Positions 56,070 through 64,000 of a DNA stretch of 64,000 nucleotides are shown one piece after another. Within the stretch, counting starts at the first letter, position 1. Each line of letters begins with the position of its first letter. The translations under genes were made by a program, and so were the position numbers. The stretch comes from Simmondsia chinensis. Its lineage: Eukaryota; Streptophyta; Magnoliopsida; Caryophyllales; Simmondsiaceae. Under the pieces are notes generated by a model. The model ran no database searches and was not told the DNA's origin. It saw nothing but the letters and a program-made list of their open reading frames with translations. Location of the stretch: positions 17,792,005 to 17,856,004 of the forward strand of contig JAGTTD010000010.1 in assembly GCA_018398585.1 (NCBI GenBank), read 5' to 3'.

Positions 56070-56502
56070 TCTATTATCGATAGACCTCAGAGGGTCAACG
56101 TAGTTATCTATAAGCCCTTCTCATAAAAATCTTTCAATTCAAATAACTTCTTTTGTATACTCACAAATACAAATTTCTTTCAAAATTCACATATTTAAAT
56201 ATCAATTCAACATATAAATCGATACAATTCAAATTATATATTAAAACATCAAATCATAAAGGTAGAAATCACATTTTTAACATCAAATTGACGTATAAAT
56301 CAGTATAATTCAAATCAACATGGTAGAAATCACATAATTAGCCAAGTACATATGCCTGAACCTATTTTAACAACTAATAAACTATTCAAATACAAGTCTT
56401 ATATATCAAACCCTGTAAAGCAAATTTTTGTATTTTACAAACAAGTATGGGGAGTGGTATACTTACCTCCACTAACTTTTAACCCAATAAATTTAGCTTC
56501 TA

Positions 56503-56900
56503 AGCCACCGGCGAGGTGGTGACGCCGGCGAGGTGGCCAAAGCCATACCGGCGAGGTAGCGGCACTGGCAGGGCGGCCGGAGTTAGACCAGTGAGGTGGC
56601 CGGAGCAAAACGAGAGCCTTGAGTGGTAGAGAGAGAAAACTGAGAGGAGAGAGAAAATTGTGGTGAAAGGTGTGAGGTTTGAGGGGTTGAGGGTTAGGGG
56701 TATTTATAGGCCCCAGGAGGTCAGACGGTACCGAGATGATAGGACAGTACCGTGGTGGTGGGAGGCAGCACCGAGGTCGAGCGGTACCGGCATGGGTCAG
56801 GCGATACCGTGGTGGTTGGACGGTACCGTGGTGGTTGGAGTGGTACCGCGGTGGTAGGGACGGTGTCGTGGTGGGAGGGCGACGGTAGCGGTATCGGCGG
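56503..56900. repeat. GC-rich degenerate minisatellite
   Basis: Two unit types: CCGGCGAGGTGG-like (56507-56600) and GGTACCGTGGTGGTTGGA-like (56722-56905), with 17-25-bp irregular spacing. Rich in CpG, unlike the surrounding AT-rich DNA. Confidence 0.75.
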
Positions 56901-57231
56901 TACCGTGAGGTGGTAGCGGCGCCAGTGAGGACAGTAGAGGAGAAAGAGAGACGTACGAGAGAGAGAGACGCGTGATGGAGAGAGAAAGTTTTGTACTTTA
57001 TTTTTATTTTTATTTTTTTGGTTATTTTATTTATTTATTTATTTTATTATATTTTATTATTATTATTTTTTTCCTCTTTGTAACCTAATCGAAATAATAG
57101 CGAGTTTTAACTTAATTTAAATACCCTAAGTTTCACATATTGTACTGCCGAATCTAATTTAATTAAGATGGGTATTACAAAATGAGGGTAAGTGGGAGAG
57201 AAATTAGGTTAGAGAGAGATATGGGCGAGAG

Positions 57232-57472
57232 ATTTTTCCATACCCAGTGTCTCAAGGGCTCCCACCTACCTAGGGTCTGAGGGGGACGGATGTACGTAGC
57301 CTTCCCCCTTCAGGGTGTTAACCTGAAGAGGGGCTGTTTCCGAGTGCCCCCAACCTGAGGGTGAACTTCCTAGGAGGTCACCCATCCTGCTACTACTATT
57401 GCCCAAGCATGCTTAACTTCGGAGTTCTAATGGGATCCGGCGACGGCGTGTTGGTGCTCTCTTTAGTAGATT
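57232..57472 (-). mobile_element. SINE with 5S rRNA-derived head and Au-like tail
   Basis: A 241-bp unit flanked by an exact 12-bp duplication TATGGGCGAGAG (57220-57231 and 57473-57484). On the minus strand the head (57465 down to about 57370) reads CACGCCGTCGCCGGATCCCA, then GAACTCCGAAGTTAAGCATG, CTTGGGCAATAGTAGTAGC and AGGATGGGTGACCTCC. This matches plant 5S rRNA from about base 28 to 105, including the A box, intermediate element and C box of its internal promoter. The tail reads GGCTACGTACATCCGTCCCC, CTCAGACCC, GTGGGAGCC and CACTGGGTATGG, then a short A run. This is the arrangement of Au SINE 3' ends. Terminal A run and a 12-bp TSD show LINE-mediated retroposition. Confidence 0.8.
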
Positions 57473-57484
57473 TATGGGCGAGAG

Positions 57485-57647
57485 TAAATATGGGATTTAC
57501 ATAACTCCTTTTAAATCTTGCAACTGAAAAATTAAATCCAAATTTAAAAAAAAAGGGTTAGAAAAGACACTACGCCACGCCGCACCCGCACCCGGCTCGA
57601 TGTGCAGGCACATGTGTGTCCACTTGGTGATGCAGCAAGCCAAGACG
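57485..57647. other. Short interval before a copia-type LTR
   Basis: No gene. Contains CACGCCGCACCCGCACCCGG, a small GC-rich patch. No polypurine tract precedes the LTR at 57648, so this side is not a copia interior. Confidence 0.4.
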
Positions 57648-58316
57648 TGTTGGTGTATTTTCAAAATGAGTATTGTTAACGAAGTGTTTGAGATTTGTCC
57701 CGATGTTTTATTAAGTATTTTTTACTTGTATGAGATATGTGTCAACACACAATCTTACAGAATGAAAATGCAGAGTTGTGTGTCCACACACAGTGCCCGT
57801 GTGTCGACACACAATCTTATAGAAGCACACGGAAAAAAGGTGTGTGTCGACACACAATCTTATAGAAGCACACGGAACAGAGGTGTGTGTCGATACACAG
57901 TGCTAATTTTGGCAATTCCAGTGCATGGTTTTTTTCGATTTTTTGCGCCTCTTTTTGGGGTGCTTTTAGGGGACGTCTCTTTTTACTCTTAACGTATATA
58001 GTACCCACTTTGGTCATAATTGTAGGGATATGAATTAATTAAGGAAAAAGAAAGAACTTTGAAAAAGATCTTGTGAATCAAAGTGTTGAAAGTTATTTGA
58101 AAACTTCACTCTCATTTATCTCTTCTATCTCTCCCTTTACACACTTTCACTTCATCATATTGGTTGTCGTTGTATCCCCAAGACTATTTCCTACTCCAAA
58201 ATACGTCTTAAGGAAAGTGATTACACGGCCTCGACACCTGAGATCTCTAGGATACCCGTTCTTGCATGAGTTGCAAGTGTTTACCTCTACAAGACGATCC
58301 GCAACCAGGCGAGACA
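57648..58316 (+). mobile_element. Copia-type LTR (family B, copy 2), probably truncated
   Basis: Starts TGTTGGTGTATTTTCAAAA as at 7899. Five palindromic motifs of the type GTGTGTCGACACAC lie at 57735-57900; two of them form a 43-bp tandem unit (57799 and 57842). The downstream part (AGACTATTTCC, ACGTCTTAAGGAAAGTGATT) matches copy 1, but the end TTTACCCAACA is absent. The block runs into the Ty3 LTR at 58317. Confidence 0.6.
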
Positions 58317-58734
58317 AGTTGACAGAGGTAAGTAGACAGCATTGGCGAGTAGACTAGCAGGAGGAAACTTGGCATGACTCCTAAGAACAACCCCAGTACC
58401 AGATCCGTGAAATTCCAGCCACGATTTTGTGATTTTCTTAACAAATTTGTTCATTTTCTTATCTGCTGATTTGATTTTTATTTGTTTCCTTAATTGTTGT
58501 AAATTTGAATTCAAATCTCCTTTATTCCTCTCCTATAAAAGGGAGAAGTCCAGGCTAGGTTTAGTTAGTTTTTCCCATTAAAATTTCAGATTTCTTTTAT
58601 TTTTACTCGTTTCTCGACATGTGAGAAACCAACTATCAAATTCCCTTTTGTAATTTGATTATTTAATTAATAAAATTCAAAGGAAAGGCCATTGAGCCTC
58701 CCATACCCCTATGTCCCTATGACACACTGCATCA
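58317..58734 (+). repeat. Ty3 5' LTR
   Basis: 418 bp, with a TATA box CTATAAAAGGG (58533-58543). Terminal bases AGTTGACAGAGG compare with TGTAGCCAGAGG in the 3' LTR. Confidence 0.8.
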
Positions 58735-58735
58735 G

Positions 58736-58748
58736 TTGGGATCAGAGC
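58736..58748 (+). promoter_or_regulatory. Primer binding site of the RT-less Ty3 element
   Basis: TTGGGATCAGAGC, one or two changes from the tRNA-Met consensus TGGTATCAGAGC. Confidence 0.75.
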
Positions 58749-58767
58749 ACAGAACACTTCCTGAACG

Positions 58768-59830
58768 ATGGCCCCTGGACGTCAGAGGAATGCCACCGTT
58801 GAAGACATTGCTAACCGTGACCGACATCAATCGCACGAGAGGAGATTTGAAGAACTGGAGGAGAAATTCCGACGGCTTGAGCTATGCTTGATCCAACTCG
58901 AGACAAATCCCAATCTCCCAGACGGAGTTCGGCCCCAACACCCTCTTTAATCGAGCGCAATAGGTGAAGGCATGGATGAGCACTACCCAAACCGATTTCA
59001 TAAAGAGGAGTCTCCGAAGCCAAGGTTGAGGCGCCAACAACGCAATGGTGGTGACCCCAACGGCCACAATGACAAGAGGTGGGAATCTGGGCTTCAGATT
59101 GAGATCCCAGAGCTCAGTGGTGGAGGACATCCAGAAGAATTCCTTGATTGGCTCGTTGCTATTGAGGAGATCTTGGAGTTTAGAGAGATACAGGAACGAA
59201 AGCATGCACCACTCATTGCTACCCGCCTTCGGGGTAGGGCAGCTGCCTGGTGGCATCAACAGAAGAAGATTTGCCTAGGACAAGGCAAGCCTAAGATCGA
59301 ATCTTGGGAAGAGATGAAGAAACACTTACGAGGCACCTTCTTACCTAACAATCACACCTACATTATGTACCAATGCCTGCAAAGCCTTCGTCAAGCTTCA
59401 AAGACAGTGAAAGAATACACATCGGAGTTCCAGGCCCTAGTCGCCAAGAATGACTTGATGGAATCGGGGGAACAGTTGGCGGACCATTACATTGGAGGAT
59501 TGAGGGAGAGTATTCAAGATGTCCTTAACATGTTTGACATCTTAACTGTGTCTGAAGCTGCACAAAGAGCAATGAATGTAGAACGTTAACAAAGACACCG
59601 TTCTGTTGGCAGTAACTGGAACATGCCAGCCGGAGGAAGAAAGCACTCTCGCGCGACGCCAATGCAAAATGTCCAGATGAGAACACCGACCGCCAGCACT
59701 CCCAGGCAACCCAATCAGGATGTGGCGGGTTCCTCCTGAACTCGTTGCTTCAAATGTGGTGAGATGGGACACTGAGCCTCAGAATGCCATAAAGAAGACA
59801 GACTGGGTAAGGCCCTTTTCATTGAAGAGC
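58768..59830 (+). pseudogene. Ty3 gag with stops
   Basis: ATG 58768 (MAPGRQRNATVEDIANRD) runs to a TAA at 58948, then continues as 58972-59589. The capsid has GLQIEIPELSGGGHPEEFLD, FREIQERKHAPLIATRLRGR, AAAWWHQQKKICLGQGK and TFLPNNHTYIMYQCLQSLRQ, all typical retrotrans_gag motifs. After TAA at 59587 comes the knuckle CFKCGEMGH-stop-ASECH, a CX2CX4HX4C finger with TGG (Trp) changed to TGA. Further stops at 59738, 59849 and 59893. Confidence 0.85.
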
Positions 59831-59979
59831 CAAGAGCTGAGGATGACTAGGCCATTGATGAGGATAGTCTAGAAGAGTTGGCGGAACCAAAATAGAACCA
59901 TGTTGAAGGTGATGAGGGACGATTGCTGGTCGTTAGGAGTGTTTGCTTCGTGCCAAAAGAAGATCACAGAGACAGCTAG

Positions 59980-60720
59980 TTGCGAACTAACATTTTTCAA
60001 ACAACTTGCCCTATTGGCAGCAAGGTGTGCTGGGTGGTTATTGACTCGGGTAGTTGTGAAAATGTAATCTCCGAAGAGGCTGTGATGAAGTTGGGACTAA
60101 AGACAAAGGCACACCTACATCCATACAATCTTTCTTGGCTGAAGAAGGGGAACCAGGTGACGGTTTCCAAACGAAGTTTCGTGAATTTTTCCATTGGGCC
60201 TAAGTACAAAGAAGGGGTTTGGTGTGACGTAGTAACCATGGATGCATGTCACCTGTTATTGGGGCGTCCTTGGAAGTGTCACCGAGGAGCCATTCAAGAT
60301 GGAAGAAATAATACTTACAGCTTCCTTTTCGAGGGGGTTAAGACTGTATTGTTTCCAAAGAAGGAGGAAAGACCAAAAACTCAGGAAGCCAAGCATCCAA
60401 ATGTCCAAGGCCGCACTTTATTCACAAAGGAGGTTGGCGAAACCAAGGTTTTGTGGGTCCTGATCTGTAAGGAAAGCACAGTCATCTCTAGAGAGTTACC
60501 GCAAGAGGTCAAGGCGCTGCTGGAAGATACGCTGACAGGTCCAATCCAAATTATTCCATTCATGGTGGTTTCTTGTTTGGGAATAACCAGTTGTGTGTTC
60601 CAAATTAGAGTTGGCGACTCAAGATTATTGAAGGGAAGCACAACAAGAGTCATATGGGCTGGGACAAGACTCTTAAGCTCATTATTGCTAGCTACTATTG
60701 GCTCACACTTCGCCAAGAAG
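59980..60720 (+). pseudogene. Ty3 protease fused past a deletion
   Basis: Frame 59980-60723 carries CWVVIDSGSCENVISEEAVM with the intact DSGS active site, then NLSWLKKGNQVTVSKRSFVN and CHLLLGRPWKCHRGAIQDGR, all retropepsin landmarks. It ends EVKALLEDTLTGPIQ (the region just before the RT fingers). No RT palm motif is found after it. The remaining 60580-60720 sequence is a patch of uncertain origin before the integrase zinc region. Confidence 0.8.
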
Positions 60721-60724
60721 TAGA

Positions 60725-61709
60725 GAGGTTTGTCCAACGCTGCTGCATTCTCCAACTTTAAAAAGTTGGCATCACCAATGCCGGGCTTTACTTACCGTTA
60801 CCCATTCTGAGCCAACCTTGGGCAGATGTCAGCATGGACTTCGTGTTGGGATTGCGACGAACCATCAGGGGTATTGATTCAATCTTTGTCTTGGGAGATC
60901 GCTTTTCCAAGATGGCACACTTCATTGGGTGTAAAAGTACTGCAGACGCCATTCATGTCACGGGTCTTGACTTCAAGGAGGTTTACAAGTTGCATGGACT
61001 ACCCATAAGCATAATATCCGATAGAGACGTCTGCTTTGTCAACCATTTTTGGAGAACCTTGTGGAAGATGGCTAACACCTCCTCAGCTTTTAGCACCGTC
61101 CATCATCCCCAAACCGACGGACAAACCTAGGTCATCAACCGATCCCTAGGCAACCTTCTCCATTGTTTGTAGCATAAAACGACAAGGGATGGGAGTCAAA
61201 GCTCCATCAAGCTGAGTTTGCTTACAATAGCTCCGTTAAATGCAATACTAGATTTGCACCGTTTCATATCGTCTATGGCTTCATTCCACGAGCTCCAATA
61301 AACTCGGCACCAGCTCCGGAGTTAACCCGACCGAATGGGAAGGCAGAGGACTTCATCTCCGCTCTCATGGAGGTGCATGAATAGACACGGGCTCGATTGT
61401 TAGAAGCAACCGTCAAGTACAAGCAGCACACTAACAAGAACGAAGACGAGTCCAGTTCCAGATTGGTGACAAGGTATGGGCTGTTTTGACTCGAGAGAGG
61501 TTTCCCGCTTGGGAATATAACAAGCTCACGACAAGAAAGATCGGCCCTTTATTGACTCGGGAGAAAATTAACCACAATGCCTATAGTCTTCAGCTTCCCC
61601 CGGGCATGCGAATTTCAGATATCTTCAATGTTAAGCACCTCAGTTCTTATTTTGGCAAGAATGAAAGAGTGGATCCCCAAGTGAATTCTCTCCAACCCAG
61701 GGAGGATGA
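60725..61709 (+). pseudogene. Ty3 integrase
   Basis: Frame entering at 60722 gives GFVQRCCIL-type zinc-region remnants, then [20 protein letters not shown] (first Asp; 60826-60890) and [19 protein letters not shown] (second Asp). [21 protein letters not shown] follows, where the catalytic Glu should sit next to a TAG at 61128. Downstream: KVWAVLTRERFPAWEYNKL and DIFNVKHLSSYFGKNER, the integrase C-terminus. No chromodomain was seen before the polypurine tract. Confidence 0.8.
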
Positions 61710-62127
61710 TGTAGCCAGAGGAAAGTAGATAGCATTAGCGAGTAGGCTGGCGGGAGGAAACTTGGCGTGAAGCTAAGAACAGCCCTGGTACCATATCCGC
61801 GAGATTCCAGCCACAATTTTTGTGATTTTCTTAACAAATTTGTTCATTTCCTTATTTGCTGATTTCATTTTTATTTGTTTCCTTAATTATGGTAAATTTG
61901 AATTCAAATCTCCTTTATTCCTCCCCCATAAAAGGGAAGGCTAGGCTAGGTTTAGTTAGTTTTTCCAATTAAAATTATAGATTTCTTTTATTTGTACTCG
62001 TTTCTCGACTTGTGAGAAAACGAGCTATTAAATCCCCTTTTGTAATTTCATTATTTAATTAATAAAATTCAAAGGGAAGGGCGTTGAACCTTCCTATACC
62101 CCTATTTTCCTATCACGTGCTGCATCA
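61710..62127 (+). repeat. Ty3 3' LTR
   Basis: 418 bp from TGTAGCCAGAGG to GTGCTGCATCA; the same length as the 5' LTR. Confidence 0.8.
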
Positions 62128-62439
62128 CTTGGGCCTTTCTAGCCTAATACACATTCCATATGAACTGGAAGGGGGAACATATAAACAAGTCTCCCCTCTA
62201 AAAATTACTTTATTGGGACAAAGTTCCTATTCCAACAACTAATTTTACTTCAAAAAATTTGAAACACATGATTCAAAATTTTGAAAAAGAAAGTTTTCCT
62301 AAGCAAGGGAAACCACACTTGACGATACTAATGTCTTTGTGACTTAAATCGATACCTAGTAAATATATATGTCCCATAACCTTTCAAGTGAACGAGTCTT
62401 GAACCTAAGAAGTCATTGTGAGGCACACACATATCCACT
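62128..62439. other. Unannotated interval
   Basis: No gene or repeat end recognised; includes GGAAGGGGGAACATATAAAC at about 62169, which could be a polypurine-like remnant. Confidence 0.3.
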
Positions 62440-62842
62440 TGTTAAAATCCATATCGATCTAAGACAATCAACTAATTCGATCAATTAATCAACTCTAAAA
62501 ATAGTAGTATACTATATATATAACTTAGTAAAATATGTACAAAAGTATAGAATTTACAAATATAATTAAAGTATATGAAAGAAAAGGGAAAGAGAGAACT
62601 AGATAGAAAGGAGAGGGAGAAACTTATAAAGAGAGAGGGAGAAGAAGAGGGAGAGACTTATAAAGAGAGAGGGAGAGGGAGAGGGAGAGAGAGATTCAAC
62701 TTTTCATCCATCATATCTCTTTTCTAAGTAAAGACCCCTATATATAGAGTTAGATAAGGCTACAGTTGGAATATATGACTTAGCCTATTTATTTATATCT
62801 TAAGTATTTCCCACTTAACTACTATATTTTTAAATTGTATCA
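62440..62842 (-). repeat. 3' LTR of the compact element
   Basis: 403 bp; includes a GA-rich segment (62570-62700) and TATATATAG near 62740. The target flank on the left is CCACT; the other is outside the window. Confidence 0.6.
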
Positions 62843-63875
62843 TTATATTCCTCTTTTAAAGGCCCTTGTCCCCAAGGGTCAAGGTATTCCCAAAATTGGT
62901 AACCCTCCATGGTCAAATATTATAAATACAAATATTATCCAATTATTTTTTAAAAATTAATAAAAGTTGTCAGACGTTTTGCCCTTGAAAATTTAAAGTA
63001 AAATACAATTTGACAATTATAAAGATCAAGGGCAAAATGGTAATTTTTTTCGATAATACTTTAACCCCCAACCAAACAACCCATACACAGCACCACCACC
63101 ACGCGAAACCCAAGCATTTTACTGCCATGCCACCGCGCGCAACACCACAGCCCAAAGCCAGCCTCCAATGCTCACTAGTTTGGCCACATTGGCTTCGGCC
63201 GCACGTCCTCCACCACCATTAGCTCCTTCTTAACCTTTATCTTCACCTTCATCACCATAATCAAACTCGAGATCACCATCAGAATTGTCATCCTCTGCCT
63301 ATTCACATCCACTGTCTCCTTATCCAGATCCACAACCTTTCGCGCCTCGATCGGTGTCAATTTCAAGCTTGTCAGTGTTTCCTGGCTGATATCGTCGTCG
63401 TGGTCAACCTTTGGTCGTTGATGTTCTCCACACCACTATCGGAGTCCTCTGTTGGTGATGTCGACCTTTTCTCCGGTGAGGCGAACTTCCGTTGGAGGAG
63501 GTGGTTGTCATCGATATCTTCTTTGTGGTCAAGTTAGTGGTTGTTGTTGGTGGTTCCAGTGACAAATGATCGGTTCATGTCAGACGTTTGGACATCTCGA
63601 TGGTGGCTGAATCTGATGGCTTCAGTGCCTTCACAACCAAATCGGTTGGTTTTGATGGCTCAGTGCTTTGGTGGTGGCCAAATCTGCTAGTTCCTTCACT
63701 TTCAGATCTTCAATAACCATCTCTGATTTGTATTGATAATTGGTTCTTCTCATATAATCATTGATCATTGCTTTTATTTCAGTCAATCCATCAAATATGA
63801 CTATATTGACCTCTACTAATGAATTTCTAGGAACCTCCTTTGATGAATGTCAAGGACCACCACTTTGATACTAAT

Positions 63876-64000
63876 TGTTATTATCCATATTGATCCAAGG
63901 CAATCAACCAACTTGATCAATCAATCAACTCTAAAAACAGTAGTATGTTATATATAACTTGGTAAAATCTATACAAAAGTATAGGATTTACAAATATAGA
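63876..64000 (-). repeat. 5' LTR of the compact element, partial
   Basis: The first 125 bp seen here match the start of 62440-62842 at most positions. Confidence 0.65.

Larger units (their letters stand above)
55342..57179. mobile_element. 1.84-kb solo LTR with internal repeats, TSD AAATG
   Basis: Starts TGTAACGCCCCCGAA and ends GGGTATTACA (TGTAA...TTACA inverted ends), with the exact 5-bp duplication AAATG at 55337-55341 and 57180-57184. No gag or pol, so a solo LTR (or an LTR-like non-autonomous unit). It contains a 50-bp direct repeat spaced 105 bp (55915-55964, 56020-56069). A GC-rich block follows (56503-56900) made of GGCGAGGTGG and GGTACCGTGGTGG units. A TATA on the minus strand (CTATAAATACC, plus 56700) suggests minus orientation, with a GA-rich stretch at 56620-56660 and 56935-56980. 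The 56660-56857 frame is a by-product of the GC repeats. Confidence 0.8.
58317..62127 (+). mobile_element. Ty3 element lacking reverse transcriptase
   Basis: LTRs at 58317-58734 and 61710-62127 are similar throughout (GGAGGAAACTTGGC, TTCCAGCCAC, TTTCTTAACAAATTTG). The primer binding site TTGGGATCAGAGC (58736-58748) and polypurine tract AGGGAGGATGA (61699-61709) are present. Inside are gag, a zinc knuckle, protease, then directly the integrase end of pol: RT and RNase H are missing. Total 3.8 kb. The flanks do not give a matching 5-bp duplication (AGACA / CTTGG); the left terminus has drifted from TG. Confidence 0.85.
62440..64000 (-). mobile_element. Compact non-coding LTR element (TRIM/small LARD-like), runs off the window
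   Basis: A direct repeat links 62440-62570 (TGTTAAAATCCATATCGATC...) and 63876-64000 (TGTTATTATCCATATTGATC...), sharing ATCAACTCTAAAAA-AGTAGTAT and GTACAAAAGTATAG-like stretches. The left copy ends TTGTATCA at 62842, followed by a pyrimidine tract TTATATTCCTC (a polypurine tract on the minus strand). Left of the right copy the minus strand reads ATTAGTATCAAAGTGGTGG, a tRNA-Met-like primer binding site. So the element reads leftward with its 5' LTR cut by the window end. The interior is only 1.03 kb with no gag or pol. Confidence 0.65.

Noticed and set aside
56660..56857. Trp/Val-rich frame
   Set aside because: Translation of GGTACCGTGGTGG repeats in the solo LTR.
57232..57472. Functional 5S rRNA gene
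   Set aside because: The 5' quarter and 3' end of 5S are missing, the segment is within a TSD-flanked SINE, and it differs at conserved positions.
57648..57900. CRISPR-like array in the repeated GTGTGTCGACACAC motifs
   Set aside because: Spacing is irregular, units are only 14 bp and palindromic, and the setting is a plant LTR.

Overview
This is a window of eukaryotic, almost certainly eudicot plant, nuclear DNA. It is AT-rich, packed with nested LTR retrotransposons, and carries only one convincingly intact host gene. Plant-specific signatures are Ty3 chromovirus, Tat and Athila elements, Ty1-copia elements with initiator-tRNA-Met primer binding sites, a plant mobile domain (PMD) reading frame, hAT-type MITEs, and a receptor-like kinase of the At1g11050 type. 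No bacterial operons, CRISPR arrays, tRNA genes or functional rRNA genes were found.

Left part (1-10491): two copies of a long minus-strand LTR family (791-3395 and about 5975-7595). The first is split by a 594-bp solo LTR (1834-2427, TSD AATAT) that belongs to the same family as the Ty3 3' LTR at 4789-5268. Between them lies a decayed PMD-type pseudogene. A copia-type 3' end with polypurine tract and LTR (7899-8481) follows, then a pair of nested hAT-like MITEs (8811-10037, with 9010-9568 inside).

Centre (10492-38783): a three-level nest, each level marked by a target-site duplication. The outermost is a minus-strand Ty3 chromovirus (10492-38783, TSD CATGA/CATGG). Into its leader a 22-kb minus-strand Tat-lineage element inserted (16022-38178, TSD CTAGG). 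The Tat element has gag, protease, reverse transcriptase, two RNase H modules and integrase on the minus strand. Between integrase and its 3' LTR it has a plus-strand (antisense) intron-containing PMD gene and a 118-bp tandem array. Into that PMD gene an Athila-like gag-protease deletion derivative inserted (22180-28745, TSD AGGAT).

Right part (38784-64000): a LINE ORF1 (DUF4283-type) remnant, two abutting plus-strand copia elements (41365-45871 and 45889-50933), then the receptor-like kinase gene (52621-54510, minus). After it come a 1.84-kb solo LTR (55342-57179, TSD AAATG), and a 241-bp minus-strand SINE whose head derives from 5S rRNA and whose tail resembles Au SINEs (57232-57472, 12-bp TSD). 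Next are a second copia-type LTR with palindromic motifs, a Ty3 element that has lost its reverse transcriptase (58317-62127), and a compact LTR element with almost no coding capacity running off the end (62440-64000).

All retroelement genes seen here carry stops or frameshifts, so they are annotated as pseudogenes. The points most worth following are the Tat element with its antisense PMD cargo and satellite-like array, and the 5S-headed SINE. Reading was by eye; percent identities and family names below are estimates unless a motif or exact duplication is given.
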